The position numbers and the translations under genes were made by a program. Positions 13,635 through 14,345 of a stretch of 14,345 nucleotides of DNA are shown piece by piece. Under the pieces are notes generated by a model, which saw only the letters and a program-made list of their open reading frames with translations, was not told where the DNA came from and made no database searches. The stretch comes from Bacillota bacterium (GTDB lineage Bacteria > Bacillota > Clostridia > Lachnospirales > Lachnospiraceae): NCBI GenBank assembly GCA_023399455.1, contig JAEWPN010000152.1, positions 1 through 14,345 of the forward strand, written 5' to 3'. Numbering within the stretch: position 1 is the stretch's first letter; each line of letters starts with the position of its first letter.

Positions 13635-14345
13635 TATTGTGTGCAGGAGTCTATACACAGAAGAGAAGAACACTGGTGCGTCCGGCAGAAGCGTCGTCTG
13701 GAACTTGCTTAAGGAAGCCATCCAGAGTCCTGCAGTGATAAAGAGATAAGGATGCTTGTAAAAGCAGGTGCGAAGCTCTGTAAGGCCTGTCAAAACCACA
13801 GCATCCTTTTTAGCGGCCAAAAGAACGATTTGCAGCGCCTGAACAGTAAGGAAAGCGCCGAACCAACGTCCCCAGTCGATGGCAAGTAAAAAGGCCGGAA
13901 TGAAACACAGGTGGCTTAATAAAAACAAGGAATATTTTATTTTTGCCGTACCCGCTGCCTTTAAAATGCGGTTCCAAAGATAACCATAGATAAGCGCTAG
14001 AGGCGACAGAAGAAAAATGGTCACCACACCATAACGAATGCGCTCTGAGAGCTGGTTTAGCATAAGCTCATAAAAGGCGGTGTCGATAGTGGAAAAGTAT
14101 TCATATCGAAGCGCCGTTTCGTTTACATTCAAGTCTGTCCTGACAGACAAAAGGGCGGTAAGATCGTCTAATGTGCCTATATTCAGCTGAGAGAAGATCT
14201 GCAGATAAACAAAAGCTATACACAAAAGAAAAAGGCCTTGGATTCCCAGAACAAAATCGGATTTTCTGCACTTTTCAGAGACGGTATCCACAAACATGGT
14301 AAATAAAAGCGGCAGGAAAATAAACATAAATACTTGGTGAACGCA
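13626..14345 (-). CDS. Polytopic membrane protein, C-terminal part (runs off the right edge), family not recognised
   Basis: The frame stays open to the window edge. The codons upstream of the first internal ATG at 14327 are in frame with no stop, so the true start lies outside the window and at least 239 residues are present. About six hydrophobic spans are visible, with a larger polar loop (roughly GTLDDLTALLSVRTDLNVNE) after the second. DWGRWFGAF follows a late span and recalls membrane proteins of polysaccharide loci, but I cannot assign a family. A role in surface-glycan polymerisation, transport or modification is a guess from context. Its last codons overlap the end of the operon on the opposite strand. 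Confidence 0.7.
   Translation of the reverse strand, partial: CVHQVFMFIFLPLLFTMFVDTVSEKCRKSDFVLGIQGLFLLCIAFVYLQIFSQLNIGTLDDLTALLSVRTDLNVNETALRYEYFSTIDTAFYELMLNQLSERIRYGVVTIFLLSPLALIYGYLWNRILKAAGTAKIKYSLFLLSHLCFIPAFLLAIDWGRWFGAFLTVQALQIVLLAAKKDAVVLTGLTELRTCFYKHPYLFITAGLWMASLSKFQTTLLPDAPVFFSSVYRLLHTILF

Noticed and set aside
1..14345. CRISPR array, insertion sequence or prophage
   Set aside because: I saw no regularly spaced repeats, no transposase or integrase frames and no phage structural genes.

Overview
The window looks like chromosome from a spore-forming, low-to-mid GC Clostridia bacterium, most likely Lachnospiraceae. This is inferred from codon style, AGGAGG-like ribosome sites, long surface proteins with cysteine-ribbon repeats, and a left-edge protein of a type I associate with spore formers. 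No tool or database was used. All family names come from motifs read in the translations.

Layout. (a) 1-595: the start of a small leftward gene, with a possible sporulation promoter, then an apparently free-standing small RNA gene of about 100 nt on the minus strand. That RNA has a good sigma-A promoter, internal hairpins and a perfect 14-bp terminator stem. (b) 596-2944: one 782-residue protein joining mannose-1-phosphate guanylyltransferase, a cupin (type II) phosphomannose isomerase and a complete type I phosphomannose isomerase. A run of nine G lies exactly where the third domain begins. (c) 2945-3784: a tRNA-Ala(CGC) gene on the minus strand with its own promoter and terminator, then a decayed stretch. 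The decayed stretch holds the frameshifted tail of an AbiEii-like nucleotidyltransferase toxin between two copies of a 65-bp imperfect direct repeat. (d) 3785-7798 (minus): a 1337-residue secreted, membrane-anchored cell-wall glucosaminidase with SH3, Ig-like and cysteine-ribbon modules, a C-terminal membrane span and an acidic cytoplasmic tail. (e) 8064-13634 (plus): a tight five-gene operon for a cell-surface glycan. Its genes encode a tandem fusion of two WecG/TagA/CpsF (GT26) glycosyltransferases, a UDP-glucuronate 4-epimerase, a GtrA-like small membrane protein, a UDP-galactopyranose-mutase-like flavoprotein and a DUF6056-like polytopic protein with GT-C features. (f) 13626-14345 (minus): the C-terminal part of an unrecognised polytopic membrane protein, overlapping the operon tail to tail.

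How the genes fit together. The mannose fusion would supply GDP-mannose, although a phosphomannomutase is still needed and is not in the window. In the operon, the epimerase would make UDP-galacturonate, the GT26 pair would add one or two sugars to an undecaprenyl-linked acceptor on the inner membrane face, GtrA would help carry a lipid-linked sugar across the membrane, and the DUF6056-like protein could use it outside. The mutase-like flavoprotein suggests a ring-contracted or otherwise modified sugar. The glucosaminidase is transcribed divergently from this operon, so wall cleavage and glycan synthesis share one intergenic region. The most distinctive items are the GT26-GT26 fusion with its operon, the orphan small RNA, and the triple mannose enzyme with its poly-G tract.
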